Shown here one piece after another: positions 51,924-60,360 of a DNA stretch of 64,000 nt. Numbering within the stretch: the first letter of the stretch is position 1; every line of letters starts with the position of its first letter. The stretch spans positions 1-64,000 of the forward strand of contig NZ_JAYMYJ010000012.1 in NCBI RefSeq assembly GCF_035668035.1, in the 5' to 3' direction. Origin of the DNA: Thiothrix phosphatis (lineage in GTDB: Bacteria; Pseudomonadota; Gammaproteobacteria; Thiotrichales; Thiotrichaceae). The position numbers were made by a program, and so were the translations under genes. The notes below the pieces were generated by a model. The model was not told where the DNA came from. It made no database searches and worked only from the letters and a program-made list of their open reading frames with translations.

Positions 51924-52054
51924 GGAAGAAGAACCCTTGAAAGCATGAGCTGTTATTGTTGGTATTTCACCCAGTAGCCCCGCCCGTATAACTCGGGCGT
52001 CACCGTACCTTGACGTTCATACTACCTGTTCCAACGGCATAAGCCCACACGCAA

Positions 52055-52077
52055 AAAGGCCCCACGAAGGGGCCTTT
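52055..52077 (-). terminator. Rho-independent terminator of the LysM gene
   Basis: AAAGGCCCC, a 5-nt loop and GGGGCCTTT (9 bp, perfect), followed on the reverse strand by TTTTT counting into the stem base. It sits 25 nt after the LysM stop. Confidence 0.85.
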
Positions 52078-52101
52078 AGCCATGAATCCATGCGGTAAGG
52101 G

Positions 52102-52440
52102 TCAGCTGATCCGCAACCGTTGCCCCACATAAATCGTGTCGTTGCGCAGGTGGTTCAGACGCTTCAAACGGGTAACACTGGTGTGGTATTTTTTAGCGAT
52201 CTTGCCTAATGTGTCGCCACTGTGGACACGGATAAAGTGGACTTTTTGCTTTTTAGGGGCTGCATGTTTGGGTTCCTGCTTCATGGGTGGCTGATGTTGC
52301 TCCATTTGGACTGGGCTCTGCTGCCCCATCTGGGCTGGGCCTTGCTGCGCTTGCTCAGGCCCTTTGGCAAAAGCCCCGCCACTCACCGTGAGTGCCAGCG
52401 CAGTTATTAATGTGGCCGCGAAGGTATTATGCAGTTTCAT
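52102..52440 (-). CDS. Secreted LysM domain protein
   Basis: A 112-residue protein. Signal peptide with AFA-K cleavage near residue 25, a Gln/Pro/Met-rich linker (residues 27-66), and one C-terminal LysM domain with HSGDTLGKIAKKYHTSVTRL and YVGQRLRIS, which binds peptidoglycan. Good AGGAG site. No catalytic domain is present, so it is likely a wall-binding accessory protein. Upstream lie a sigma70-like promoter and three GTAAA boxes, hinting at envelope-stress control. Confidence 0.88.
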   Translation of the reverse strand: MKLHNTFAATLITALALTVSGGAFAKGPEQAQQGPAQMGQQSPVQMEQHQPPMKQEPKHAAPKKQKVHFIRVHSGDTLGKIAKKYHTSVTRLKRLNHLRNDTIYVGQRLRIS

Positions 52441-52498
52441 GATTAATCTCCTAAAAATAGTTATGAATGGGCTTTCCGACTGGTCAGGTCGTATTTTC

Positions 52499-52526
52499 AG
52501 TTTAAATCGGCCTGTATTTTCTGCAA
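52499..52526 (-). promoter_or_regulatory. Promoter of the LysM gene
   Basis: On the reverse strand TTGCAG and TAAACT are spaced by 16 nt, predicting transcription from about 52492. The GTAAA boxes lie just upstream of the -35. Confidence 0.45.
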
Positions 52527-52535
52527 TCCTTTCTC

Positions 52536-52565
52536 ATGTAAAGTTATGTAAAGCTTTGTAAAGGT
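52536..52565. promoter_or_regulatory. Triple GTAAA direct repeat, CpxR-like box
   Basis: Three 10-bp direct repeats (ATGTAAAGTT, ATGTAAAGCT, TTGTAAAGGT) place GTAAA three times with N5 spacing. GTAAA-N5-GTAAA is the known CpxR-P recognition pattern in enterobacteria. It lies 9 nt upstream of the LysM promoter -35 and about 125 nt upstream of the divergent secreted-protein gene, so either or both could be regulated. The cognate regulator is not in the window. Confidence 0.6.
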
Positions 52566-52690
52566 TCGTCAGCCCTCATTGCATCCTCATCCATTTATGA
52601 AATAATTCTCCGCAAGATGCAAAACAAACTGCATTCAAACTATCAAGTGTTAATTTTTTTAAACCAAAATTATTGAACAGGAGAATATCA

Positions 52691-53158
52691 ATGAAATTAA
52701 AATGGATATTGCTGGCAATCACCCCACTACTGGCGCAGGGCGCATGGGCGGAAGACTATACCTGCCCGGCAAGCATGCAGGTCAAGGAGCAGCTAGTGTC
52801 GGATCCGGCAGACTGGTCAGTGATGTTCGCCAACGCGGCGGGCGACTTGGTTTACCTGGATGGCCGTGAAGCCAGCGACACCCTGCCTCTGGTGGAAATC
52901 ACGCTGTACTCCGGCGAACCCAAAGACGGCTCCGCCATCTCGCAGGACAATGCTGACGAGCTGACCGAAGCGGAAGAAGGGACTAGCCTGTGGACACTGG
53001 GAAGCGCTGAAAACCAGCAGAAAAATCCGGTCTATATCGCTTGCAACTATGGCTCGAACATCAGCACCTTCAAAAAAACCAGCGCGCCTGTCAAATCCTG
53101 CTCATGGCACTTCACGCCCGATGGGACCAACAATGTCCTGAGCTGCACGCCGCTTTAA
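52691..53158 (+). CDS. Secreted STY0301-like protein
   Basis: A 155-residue protein with a signal peptide (hydrophobic residues 5-18, AWA-EDY). The mature part starts DYTCPASMQVKEQL and holds four Cys (CPAS, IACNYG, KSCSWHF, LSCTPL), enough for two disulfides. The layout recalls STY0301-family small secreted proteins of unknown function; that match is from memory of the pattern and is moderate. AGGAG site. It shares a 250-nt divergent region with the LysM gene. Confidence 0.7.
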   Translation: MKLKWILLAITPLLAQGAWAEDYTCPASMQVKEQLVSDPADWSVMFANAAGDLVYLDGREASDTLPLVEITLYSGEPKDGSAISQDNADELTEAEEGTSLWTLGSAENQQKNPVYIACNYGSNISTFKKTSAPVKSCSWHFTPDGTNNVLSCTPL

Positions 53159-53170
53159 CTGCGGGAAACA

Positions 53171-53202
53171 TTAATCCGCCCAGTTTTTTGCGGGCGGATT
53201 AA
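53171..53202. terminator. Hairpin terminator-like element
   Basis: TTAATCCGCCC and GGGCGGATTAA (11 bp, perfect) around a 10-nt loop, 12 nt after the secreted-protein stop. No U-tract follows on the forward strand, so it may act bidirectionally or only stabilise ends. Confidence 0.6.
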
Positions 53203-53218
53203 CCGGATGCGTCGGGCG

Positions 53219-53543
53219 TCATACCAGGGTCTCGCCTACCGCTGGGCTTGGCGGTGCCAGCCTATTGATGCGCTCCACTGCCGCAAGGCTGTTCACCGTA
53301 CCTGTCAGGAAACCGCCATCCAGTGGCGACCAAGCGACCAGAGCAACACCCAGCTCCCGCATGGCGGGCAGCAGTTCAACTTCCGCTTCACGCCGCCACA
53401 GCGAATATTCATATTGCACGGCGGTGATCGGATGCGTCTGATGCGCCCGCCGAAGCTGTTCCGCCGTGACATTGCTCAGACCGAGATAACGCGCCTTGCC
53501 TTGTTGCACCGCTTCGGCCATGGTACCTACCGTTTTCAGTTCC
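53219..53543 (-). pseudogene. Aldo-keto reductase remnant
   Basis: About 108 residues with clear aldo-keto reductase signatures: GKARYLGLSNVTAEQL, AVQYEYSLWRREAEVELLP and LVAWSPLDGGFLTG. The N-terminal half of the barrel with the catalytic Tyr and Lys is missing. After FLTG the sequence jumps to a C-terminal-like NRLAPPSPAVGETLV, so an internal segment is also lost. The reading frame (upstream part ELKTVGTMAEA) begins immediately at the end of the GH13 gene, so a rearrangement joined the two. Non-functional as a reductase. Confidence 0.8.
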
Positions 53544-55484
53544 TCATCCGTTTACATGGTTCGCCAGCACCAGAATTTCCGACGGCCCAAGCTGGTTGAT
53601 CTCGATATAGCGGACACCGTTGCCGTCGAGCAGCACTTCACGGGTCTGGCCAACCTTGTTCTCACCCAGGCAGGCGGCTGAACCGGCCTCTTCACTGCTG
53701 GCGATCACGCACAGCTTGCCACCAGCAGGATTCAACATGGCGTCAACCAGAATTCTGGCTCCGCGCGGCTCCACGCCATGCGGATTCAGCACGACCACGA
53801 TTTCTTCATCATCCAGGATGCGCGACCACGCAATAATTTCGCCATTGGCGTAAACCTCAAACGGCTTGCCCAGAAAAGACACCGGACGCAGATACTGCCG
53901 ACCATAACGCAGCGCGGGAAACCCAGCGCGGATCGCGGCCAGATGACGGATGCGCCGATAAGCCGGGCTGGCCGTGTCGAAGCAGTGGCTGCCAGCCGTG
54001 CCGAAAGGGCCGAAACCGGGCAGTTCGGAATCCAGCCGCGCCCTCGCTTCCGACAACCCCGCCCGCCCATGTTTAAGCGGATGCGGCGCGCCAAACAGGG
54101 TTTCTCGCAAATACCGATCATTGTCGCCAAACTTTGGCAGCCAGTTGCGTTCAGTCGCTTCCGGCCCACCCAGACTTTGTTCAGTGCCGTAATAAATGCA
54201 CGGAATACCCAGCGTAAACAATTGCAGGCCCACACCGGCGACCACCTGATGAGCCGAAGCCGCCTGGGTGGAAAAGCGTAGTTTCTCGCCAAACACATGG
54301 TCATGATCGTCCAGAACTGAAACATGCTTGGCACCCAGCGCCCGATGCGACCCCATCACCGATTTCCCCGGATCGAATCCGGCGAAGAAACTGTGCGGAT
54401 CCTGCAAGCCTTTGGCAACCTGCCGCAGGTTCAGGCGCATTTCGCCAATATCCAGCGCCGCATTCAGGTTTCTGCCGATCACATCCAGGTAACGGTCCTC
54501 ACTGTAATCGCCGCCCGCGATTTCCCCGACCAGAAAGAAATCCGCCTTGCCCAAGTTTTGTGCAAACTCCTTGATCGAGCCACAGAAATTTCTGGCCTGT
54601 TCAAAGGAGACATGCTTCAGCGTATCAATGCGGAAGCCGTCGCAATCCGTCAGCGCGATCCAGTATTTATAACAGGTGGCCAGTTGCGACAGCAGTTCCG
54701 GATCGTCGAGAAAAAAATCCTTCAGCGTCAGGAAGTCGGTGCGCTTGTGTTCAGCGTGAGGATTTTCCAGTTCCACATCGTCGCCCCCCAGGTTGCCGCA
54801 ACCCGCGCGGGTGTATTTATCCGGATCCTGCAATTCGGTCGGCCAGACACCATCCTCGGAACCTTGAATCGCCTCAATACTCTCGCCCTCAATTCCGCGC
54901 CAGTGACCAAAACCATAACGCCCTTCAGTGTAGTGCGGCTGATAAACGCTGCCGGGAACACCTTCCGGATAAATCCAGTTCTCCCCGGAATGGTTAAAGA
55001 TAATATCCAGAATAATGCGCATGTTCCGGGCGTGCGCCTGTTGGATCAGCTCGACCAATTCCGCGCGTGAACCGAATCGGGGGTCGACCTCAAGAAAATC
55101 CTGAATGCCATAACCGTGGTAGGTGTCCAGATGACCGCGCTGCTTGAACACCGGACTGAGCCACAGCGTGGTGACGCCCAGGTTTTGCAGGTAATCGAGC
55201 TTCGACGCCACGCCCTTGAGCGTCCCCCCCTGCCAGCGTTCGCCGCCCGATCTGGCCCAGTCTTCCCAACGCCATTGACCCGGTCTGGCATCGGCCAGCC
55301 TGCTGCGATCCAGTAAAGGGCGCTGATCTTCCTGATTATCGCTGAAACGGTCGACGAGCAGGAAATACAGCACTTCATCGCGCCAGTCCCCCGGCGAGGG
55401 GTGATAGCGGGTTCTGCGCGGCAGTGCAACCGAACGAATGCCGCTGGGCCGTGCAGCCCGTAGAATGCTTTCAACAAATGACAT
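53544..55484 (-). CDS. GH13 (alpha-amylase family) glycoside hydrolase
   Basis: A 646-residue alpha/beta-barrel enzyme acting on alpha-glucans. Region I is DIIFNHS (D160-H165), region II GFRIDTLKH with nucleophile D287, region III FFLVGEIAGG with acid/base E321, and region IV VLDDHDH (H394, D395), so the catalytic set is intact. No signal peptide, hence cytoplasmic; glycogen or maltodextrin metabolism is plausible. A C-terminal beta-domain ends the protein. AGGAG site before the ATG. An aldo-keto reductase remnant directly abuts its stop. Confidence 0.9.
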   Translation of the reverse strand: MSFVESILRAARPSGIRSVALPRRTRYHPSPGDWRDEVLYFLLVDRFSDNQEDQRPLLDRSRLADARPGQWRWEDWARSGGERWQGGTLKGVASKLDYLQNLGVTTLWLSPVFKQRGHLDTYHGYGIQDFLEVDPRFGSRAELVELIQQAHARNMRIILDIIFNHSGENWIYPEGVPGSVYQPHYTEGRYGFGHWRGIEGESIEAIQGSEDGVWPTELQDPDKYTRAGCGNLGGDDVELENPHAEHKRTDFLTLKDFFLDDPELLSQLATCYKYWIALTDCDGFRIDTLKHVSFEQARNFCGSIKEFAQNLGKADFFLVGEIAGGDYSEDRYLDVIGRNLNAALDIGEMRLNLRQVAKGLQDPHSFFAGFDPGKSVMGSHRALGAKHVSVLDDHDHVFGEKLRFSTQAASAHQVVAGVGLQLFTLGIPCIYYGTEQSLGGPEATERNWLPKFGDNDRYLRETLFGAPHPLKHGRAGLSEARARLDSELPGFGPFGTAGSHCFDTASPAYRRIRHLAAIRAGFPALRYGRQYLRPVSFLGKPFEVYANGEIIAWSRILDDEEIVVVLNPHGVEPRGARILVDAMLNPAGGKLCVIASSEEAGSAACLGENKVGQTREVLLDGNGVRYIEINQLGPSEILVLANHVNG

Positions 55485-55614
55485 GGCTATCTCCTGTTAA
55501 CGGTTGGTTGGATGATTACAGCCAAATATTTACGTATACGAGGAAAAATGGGCGGGCGTTATCAGCCATCCCTACCCCTGTTTTGGGCTAGGAGCATAAT
55601 GTTCCCACAAGTCG

Positions 55615-56241
55615 TCATGATTTTCCCTCCGTATCAGGCAACTTGGTGCGGGCGCGGCCAGAAACCAGCAAATACCAGCCCAGCGCCGCCAGCAATATCA
55701 ACCCAGCACTTATAGCGTAAGGCTCCACACCGTGCAGCACGCTTTCAACCTGCCCGAAATGCTTGCCCAGCAAAAACACCCCGCCGCCCCAGACGCCAAC
55801 CCATAAGGCCGCCCCCAACGCATTGAAAACAATGAAGCGCCACCACGGCATGCGCATCCCGCCCGCCACCACACCGTTGAGCTGGCGCAAAATTTCAAAA
55901 AAGCGCGCCGCCATCACCACGCCGCCGCCATAACGCCTGAAAAAGGTTTCGACATGCTCCAGGTGCGCTTGCTTCACCCCTACTTTGAGGAACAGGCGAC
56001 GGCCGCCCCAACGCCCCAGCAAGTAACCGAGGTTATCACCCAGCACCGCCGCCAGCCATGCAGTCAACAGCACCGCAACAGGGTTCAGCTCGCCCTGCCC
56101 TGCCAGCAGCGCGGACGCTATGATCAGGGTTTCGCCAGGGGCAGGCAGGCCGAAGCCTTCCACCAATACGCCACCGAACAGGGCGAAATAGCCGTATTGC
56201 TCCAGCCAGGGCTTGGCGACGGCAAGGTAATGTTCCAGCAT
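55615..56241 (-). CDS. DedA family inner-membrane protein
   Basis: A 208-residue DedA/VTT protein. YGYFALFGGVLVEGFGLPAPGETLII is the hallmark N-terminal re-entrant region. GDNLGYLLGRWGGR and FFRRYGGGVVMAARFFEILR, with the conserved Arg residues, follow. DedA proteins are linked to polyprenyl-phosphate or lipid flipping and membrane homeostasis. The ATG has a GGAGA site; an upstream in-frame extension is not family-like. Confidence 0.9.
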   Translation of the reverse strand: MLEHYLAVAKPWLEQYGYFALFGGVLVEGFGLPAPGETLIIASALLAGQGELNPVAVLLTAWLAAVLGDNLGYLLGRWGGRRLFLKVGVKQAHLEHVETFFRRYGGGVVMAARFFEILRQLNGVVAGGMRMPWWRFIVFNALGAALWVGVWGGGVFLLGKHFGQVESVLHGVEPYAISAGLILLAALGWYLLVSGRARTKLPDTEGKS

Positions 56242-56375
56242 GATTGTCTCCGTATCGGATTGCCCAGAAGGCACGCCGCCAGCATGAATCACTGACCGGC
56301 GTCAGTCCAGCAGGTTGGCACGCCTGAATTGTCGTTTTCAAACGTGGGGATTTGCTTGAAAGCTTCGGCAGATTT

Positions 56376-56389
56376 TTGATAAAAATCAA
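56376..56389 (+). promoter_or_regulatory. Perfect FNR/Anr box
   Basis: TTGATAAAAATCAA equals the FNR consensus TTGAT-N4-ATCAA without mismatch. It is 98 nt upstream of the Rieske gene start. If it sits at -41.5 as in class II activation, transcription would begin near 56424, with a weak -10 (TTGCAT) at the expected place. A second TTGATCAA lies at 56418-56425. Confidence 0.65.
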
Positions 56390-56487
56390 TTACATGATTT
56401 TATTTACTTTTTTGCATTTGATCAATGCTGCACGGCCACATAGCCAAGTAAATTTCTCGGAAATGTCAGCGTATGGAGCAGTGATAA

Positions 56488-57087
56488 ATGCAAGATGACA
56501 ACACCATCAACCAAAGTCGGCGGCGGTTTTTGATTGCTGCCACTTCAGTCGTGGGCGCAGCGGGGGTTGCCGCTGTCGCCACGCCTTTCCTTGCATCCTG
56601 GTCGCCGAGCGCCCGCGCTTTGGCCGCTGGTGCCCCGGTTGAAATGGATGTGCGCAAGGTTGAACCCGGCCAATTGGTGCGCATTGTTTGGCGTGGCAAA
56701 CCGGTATGGGTCGTTAACCGCACCCAGGAAATGCTGGATAACCTGGCTTCCAACGACCTGCGCCTGCGCGACCCTGCCTCCGCTGTCACCAGCCAGCAAC
56801 CGGCTTACGCGCAGAACCCCTACCGTTCCCGCAAGCCAGAATACCTGGTGCTGATCGGCATTTGCACGCACTTGGGTTGCTCCCCCACCTACCGCCCAGA
56901 ACTGGCTCCCGCCGACCTGGGCGCAGACTGGAAAGGCGGCTGGTACTGCCCCTGCCACGGCTCACGTTTCGACTTGGCGGGGCGCGTCTTCAAGAATGTG
57001 CCCGCCGCCACTAACTTGGTCGTACCGCCCTATTACTTCAAGGATGACAACACCATCCTGGTCGGCGAAGACGGTTCCAAAGCATAA
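56488..57087 (+). CDS. petA: Ubiquinol-cytochrome c reductase Rieske iron-sulfur subunit (PetA)
   Basis: A 199-residue bc1-type Rieske protein. The N-terminal SRRRFLIAATS with a following helix is a Tat-type signal anchor. The 2Fe-2S ligands are C126 and H128 in CTHLGC and C154 and H157 in CPCHGS, with C131-C156 as the stabilising disulfide. It moves electrons from ubiquinol to cytochrome c1. Neither petB nor petC follows, so this is a solitary copy in the window. An FNR box lies upstream. Confidence 0.92.
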   Translation: MQDDNTINQSRRRFLIAATSVVGAAGVAAVATPFLASWSPSARALAAGAPVEMDVRKVEPGQLVRIVWRGKPVWVVNRTQEMLDNLASNDLRLRDPASAVTSQQPAYAQNPYRSRKPEYLVLIGICTHLGCSPTYRPELAPADLGADWKGGWYCPCHGSRFDLAGRVFKNVPAATNLVVPPYYFKDDNTILVGEDGSKA

Positions 57088-57105
57088 ACAAATGAGGTGA
57101 CACCC

Positions 57106-57507
57106 ATGAAAGTTGGCCCTATGAAAATCGGCGTAAGCAGCCAGAATTTCCGCACCATCACCGGCCATGCGGGCAAAGGCCGCCGCTTTATCATTTTCGA
57201 AGCGCCCGATTGCGCAGATGTGCACGAAACCGGGCGTCTGGATCTGCCCAAGGAAATGTCCCTGCACGAATGGGATGGTCATGGCGAACACCCGTTGTTT
57301 GAGCTCGATTACCTGATCACCAGCAGTTGTGGTGACAGCTTCATCAATAAGATGGGCAGCCGGGGCGTGATGGTGAGGGTCACCTCCGAAACCGACCCGG
57401 CCGTTGCGGCCAAAGCCCTGTTGGTGGGAACCCTGCCGGAAGGTGCCCCCCAGGCGCATGACCACAGCCACGAACATCATCACCATGGCCACCACCACCA
57501 AACCTAA
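57106..57507 (+). CDS. NifX/NifB-type (dinitrogenase FeMo-cofactor biosynthesis domain) protein with His-rich tail
   Basis: A 133-residue protein. MKVGPMKIGVSSQNFRTITGHAGK and a following FIIF strand match the small domain that binds FeMo-cofactor precursors in NifX/NafY/NifB and that also occurs in non-nitrogen-fixing bacteria. The C-terminus is very His-rich (HDHSHEHHHHGHHHQT) and may bind metal. The ATG with AGGTGA spacing was preferred to an upstream GTG. It follows the Rieske gene by 18 nt and is likely co-transcribed with it. Confidence 0.8.
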   Translation: MKVGPMKIGVSSQNFRTITGHAGKGRRFIIFEAPDCADVHETGRLDLPKEMSLHEWDGHGEHPLFELDYLITSSCGDSFINKMGSRGVMVRVTSETDPAVAAKALLVGTLPEGAPQAHDHSHEHHHHGHHHQT

Positions 57508-57605
57508 TATCCCCCTTTATGTTCAGGAACATGGAAGCCACTGGACAACCGCCATGCTTGGTAGTCTAATTCCTGCATTGCAATAAGTGACAAGAACTAC
57601 CCAAT

Positions 57606-59282
57606 ATGAGCGAAACCAGCAGACCTCTGAACTTCATTGAGCGCATCATTGAAGAAGACCTCGCCAACGGCAAGGTGAAGACCGTGCACACCCGCTTTCC
57701 GCCGGAGCCGAACGGCTACCTGCATGTCGGCCACGCCAAGTCCATCTGGCTAAACTTCGGGCTGGCGAAGAAATACGGCGGCACCTGCAACCTGCGCATG
57801 GACGACACCAACCCGGAAAAGGAAGACGAGGAATACGTCGAGTCCATCAAGGCTGACGTGCAATGGCTGGGCTACCAATGGGACGGGGAAGTGCGTTACG
57901 CCTCCGATTACTTCGACCAGTTGTATGACTGGGCTATCCACCTGATCAAGGAAGGGAAAGCCTTTGTCTGCGACCTGACGGCGGAGGAAATGCGCCAGTA
58001 CCGTGGCACCCTGAACGAGGCAGGCAAGGAAAGCCCCCACCGCACCCGCCCCATTGAGGAAAACCTCGACCTGTTCGAACGGATGCGCGCCGGGGAGTTC
58101 GCCGATGGCAGCCGCACCTTGCGGGCCAAGATCGACATGGCATCCCCCAACATCAACTTGCGCGACCCGGTGCTGTACCGCATCAAGAAGGCGACCCACC
58201 ACCAGACCGGCGACAAATGGTGCATTTACCCCTCCTACGACTACACCCACGGGCAAAGCGACGCGCTGGAATACATCACCCACTCCATCTGCACACTGGA
58301 GTTCGAGGATCACCGCCCGCTGTACGATTGGTGCATCCAGAACCTGCCGGTGCCCGCCGAACCGCACCAGTACGAATTCTCGCGCCTCAACCTCAACTAC
58401 ACCGTCACCAGCAAACGCAGGCTCAAGCAGCTGGTGGTGGAAAATTACGTCGATGGTTGGAGCGACCCGCGCATGCCGACCATTTCCGGCATGCGCCGCC
58501 GGGGTTATACGCCGAAAGCGATCCGCAACTTCTGTGAAATGGCGGGCGTCACCAAGGTCGAGGGCGTGGTCGACATCAGCATGCTGGAGCATGCCATCCG
58601 CGACGACCTCAATGAAATTTCCCCGCGCGCCATGTGCGTGCTGCGTCCGCTCAAGGTCACGCTGACCAATTATCCGGAAGACAAGGTGGAAACCATGACA
58701 GCGCCCATCCATCCGCAGAATGAGGCGATGGGTGAACGTGAGATGCCATTCTGCCGCGACATCCTGATTGACCAGGACGATTTCCGCGAAGAAGCCAACA
58801 AGCAGTACAAACGTCTGGTGCTGGGCAAGCGCGTGCGCCTGCGCAACAGCTACGTGATCGAAGCCGAAGAAGCCATCAAGGACACCGATGGCAACGTCAT
58901 CGAAGTGCGCGCCCGCGTGCTGGAGGAAACCCTCGGCAATAACCCGGAAGACGGCGTGAAACCGAAGGGCGTCATCCATTGGGTATCCGCACGGGAAAAT
59001 GTCGGCTGCGAAGTGCGCCTGTACGACCGCCTGTTCAACGACCCGGCGCCGGATGCAGGCGGCAAGAACTACCTGGAATCGCTCAACCCTGGCAGCTTGG
59101 CAATCCTGCAAGGCTGCAAGGGCGAAATTGGGCTGGCGAAAGCCACACTGGAAGACCGTTACCAGTTTGAGCGGGAAGGCTATTTCGTGCTGGACTCCAA
59201 GTATTCCACACCGGGACAGCTGGTGTTCAACCGGGTGATCGGCTTGAAGGATACCTGGGAAAAGGCCGAAAGCCCGTCTTAA
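57606..59282 (+). CDS. glnS: Glutaminyl-tRNA synthetase (GlnS)
   Basis: A 558-residue class I synthetase. The HIGH-like motif is PNGYLHVGHAKS (about residues 36-47) and the KMSKS-like loop is TVTSKRRL near residue 266. The C-terminal anticodon-binding beta-barrels are present to the usual length (ESLNPGSLAILQGCKGE near the end). The presence of GlnRS fits gammaproteobacteria, which use direct glutaminylation. Confidence 0.97.
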   Translation: MSETSRPLNFIERIIEEDLANGKVKTVHTRFPPEPNGYLHVGHAKSIWLNFGLAKKYGGTCNLRMDDTNPEKEDEEYVESIKADVQWLGYQWDGEVRYASDYFDQLYDWAIHLIKEGKAFVCDLTAEEMRQYRGTLNEAGKESPHRTRPIEENLDLFERMRAGEFADGSRTLRAKIDMASPNINLRDPVLYRIKKATHHQTGDKWCIYPSYDYTHGQSDALEYITHSICTLEFEDHRPLYDWCIQNLPVPAEPHQYEFSRLNLNYTVTSKRRLKQLVVENYVDGWSDPRMPTISGMRRRGYTPKAIRNFCEMAGVTKVEGVVDISMLEHAIRDDLNEISPRAMCVLRPLKVTLTNYPEDKVETMTAPIHPQNEAMGEREMPFCRDILIDQDDFREEANKQYKRLVLGKRVRLRNSYVIEAEEAIKDTDGNVIEVRARVLEETLGNNPEDGVKPKGVIHWVSARENVGCEVRLYDRLFNDPAPDAGGKNYLESLNPGSLAILQGCKGEIGLAKATLEDRYQFEREGYFVLDSKYSTPGQLVFNRVIGLKDTWEKAESPS

Positions 59283-59299
59283 ACACCCCCCATAAAAAA

Positions 59300-59341
59300 A
59301 CCCCTACCCGAGAATGACAGCATCATCCTCGCGGTAGGGGT
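59300..59341 (-). terminator. Rho-independent terminator of the DUF2189 gene
   Basis: ACCCCTACC and GGTAGGGGT pair, extended by CGAG/CTCG with a small bulge. On the reverse strand the stem is followed by TTTTTTT, the canonical layout. It also ends the converging glnS transcript by position. Confidence 0.85.
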
Positions 59342-59388
59342 AGTATGGTCACGGTCAACTCAAACCAAGATCAAGATGCTTTGCCCGG

Positions 59389-60210
59389 TCATTCCTCTTT
59401 CACCAACGCGCGGTAAGCATGCCAGCTGGCGTGCGCAACCAACGGCATGGCGATAATCAGGCCAATATTGAATGTCAGGATGCCAATGCCAACGATTGCG
59501 GTGATGGTCGCCGCCCAAACCAACATGGTGACAGGATTTTTCATCACTGCCCGCACACTGGTTGCCGCCGCCGTCACGATGTCCACCTTGCGCTCCAGCA
59601 ACATGGGGGCAGTGACAACACCCGTCACGAACGCCACCAAGGCAAACAACAAACCAACACCAAAAAAGGACAGCACAAACATTCCGCCGTCATCCATGCC
59701 CATCAAAGCATTCCACAAACCGGTGTAACCCATCGCAGAAACCGACATGGACATGTCATTAAAGAAAATGCCGGTAATGAGGGCGGCCACACGTACCCAG
59801 AAAATCATCAGCATGCCCAACAGCACCGCATAAAAACCCAAACTGACAGCGTTTTCCCGGATACTGAACATCGATGTCAACAGGCGCGGCTGCCACCCCT
59901 GTTCAATCTGATGGCTCAAGGCGTATAAACCGAGAGCCAAAAACGGCCCCACCAGAAAGAATCCAGTCGTGGCGGCGACGAAAAAAGCGGGGTTGCCAGC
60001 GGAAACCATGCTCATCAATACCCCGACCAACGCAAAGATGATGCCATAAGACAGGCTGGCGGATGGGTTTACCTTGAGGTCTTCCCAACCCTGGCCCAAC
60101 CATTGCCTGATCGCGCCGGGCCCAACTTTCTGGACGGGATAACTCTTGAACAAATGATCAACGTCAGGAGCCATGGAAGGCTCGGACGGCTTGCTGACAA
60201 ACTGTTCCAT
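59389..60210 (-). CDS. DUF2189 family membrane protein
   Basis: A 273-residue membrane protein. N-terminal polar tail (about 40 residues) then six or so helices. GPGAIRQWLGQGWEDLKVNP and LTFNIGLIIAMPLVAHASWH are typical of DUF2189 proteins, which are often encoded near respiratory genes but have no defined role. AAGGAGG site 7 nt before the ATG. Monocistronic, ending in a strong terminator. Confidence 0.85.
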   Translation of the reverse strand: MEQFVSKPSEPSMAPDVDHLFKSYPVQKVGPGAIRQWLGQGWEDLKVNPSASLSYGIIFALVGVLMSMVSAGNPAFFVAATTGFFLVGPFLALGLYALSHQIEQGWQPRLLTSMFSIRENAVSLGFYAVLLGMLMIFWVRVAALITGIFFNDMSMSVSAMGYTGLWNALMGMDDGGMFVLSFFGVGLLFALVAFVTGVVTAPMLLERKVDIVTAAATSVRAVMKNPVTMLVWAATITAIVGIGILTFNIGLIIAMPLVAHASWHAYRALVKEE

Positions 60211-60360
60211 ATTTAACCTCCTTCATACAACCAATGCTTAACGCCTTTATTCCAAGCTTTTTACTCAGGATTAAGCAAACTATAGCCCTCCCTTCCGCCA
60301 GCGGCAACAACCCCTCCTAACCGCAGGGAAAGCAGCAAACCCACCGTACAAAACGCAGGG

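Noticed and set aside
57750..59111. 453-residue reverse-strand ORF opposite glnS
   Set aside because: GlnS motifs are intact on the forward strand; the antisense product has shadow composition (Val/His/Ala/Phe-rich, no family).
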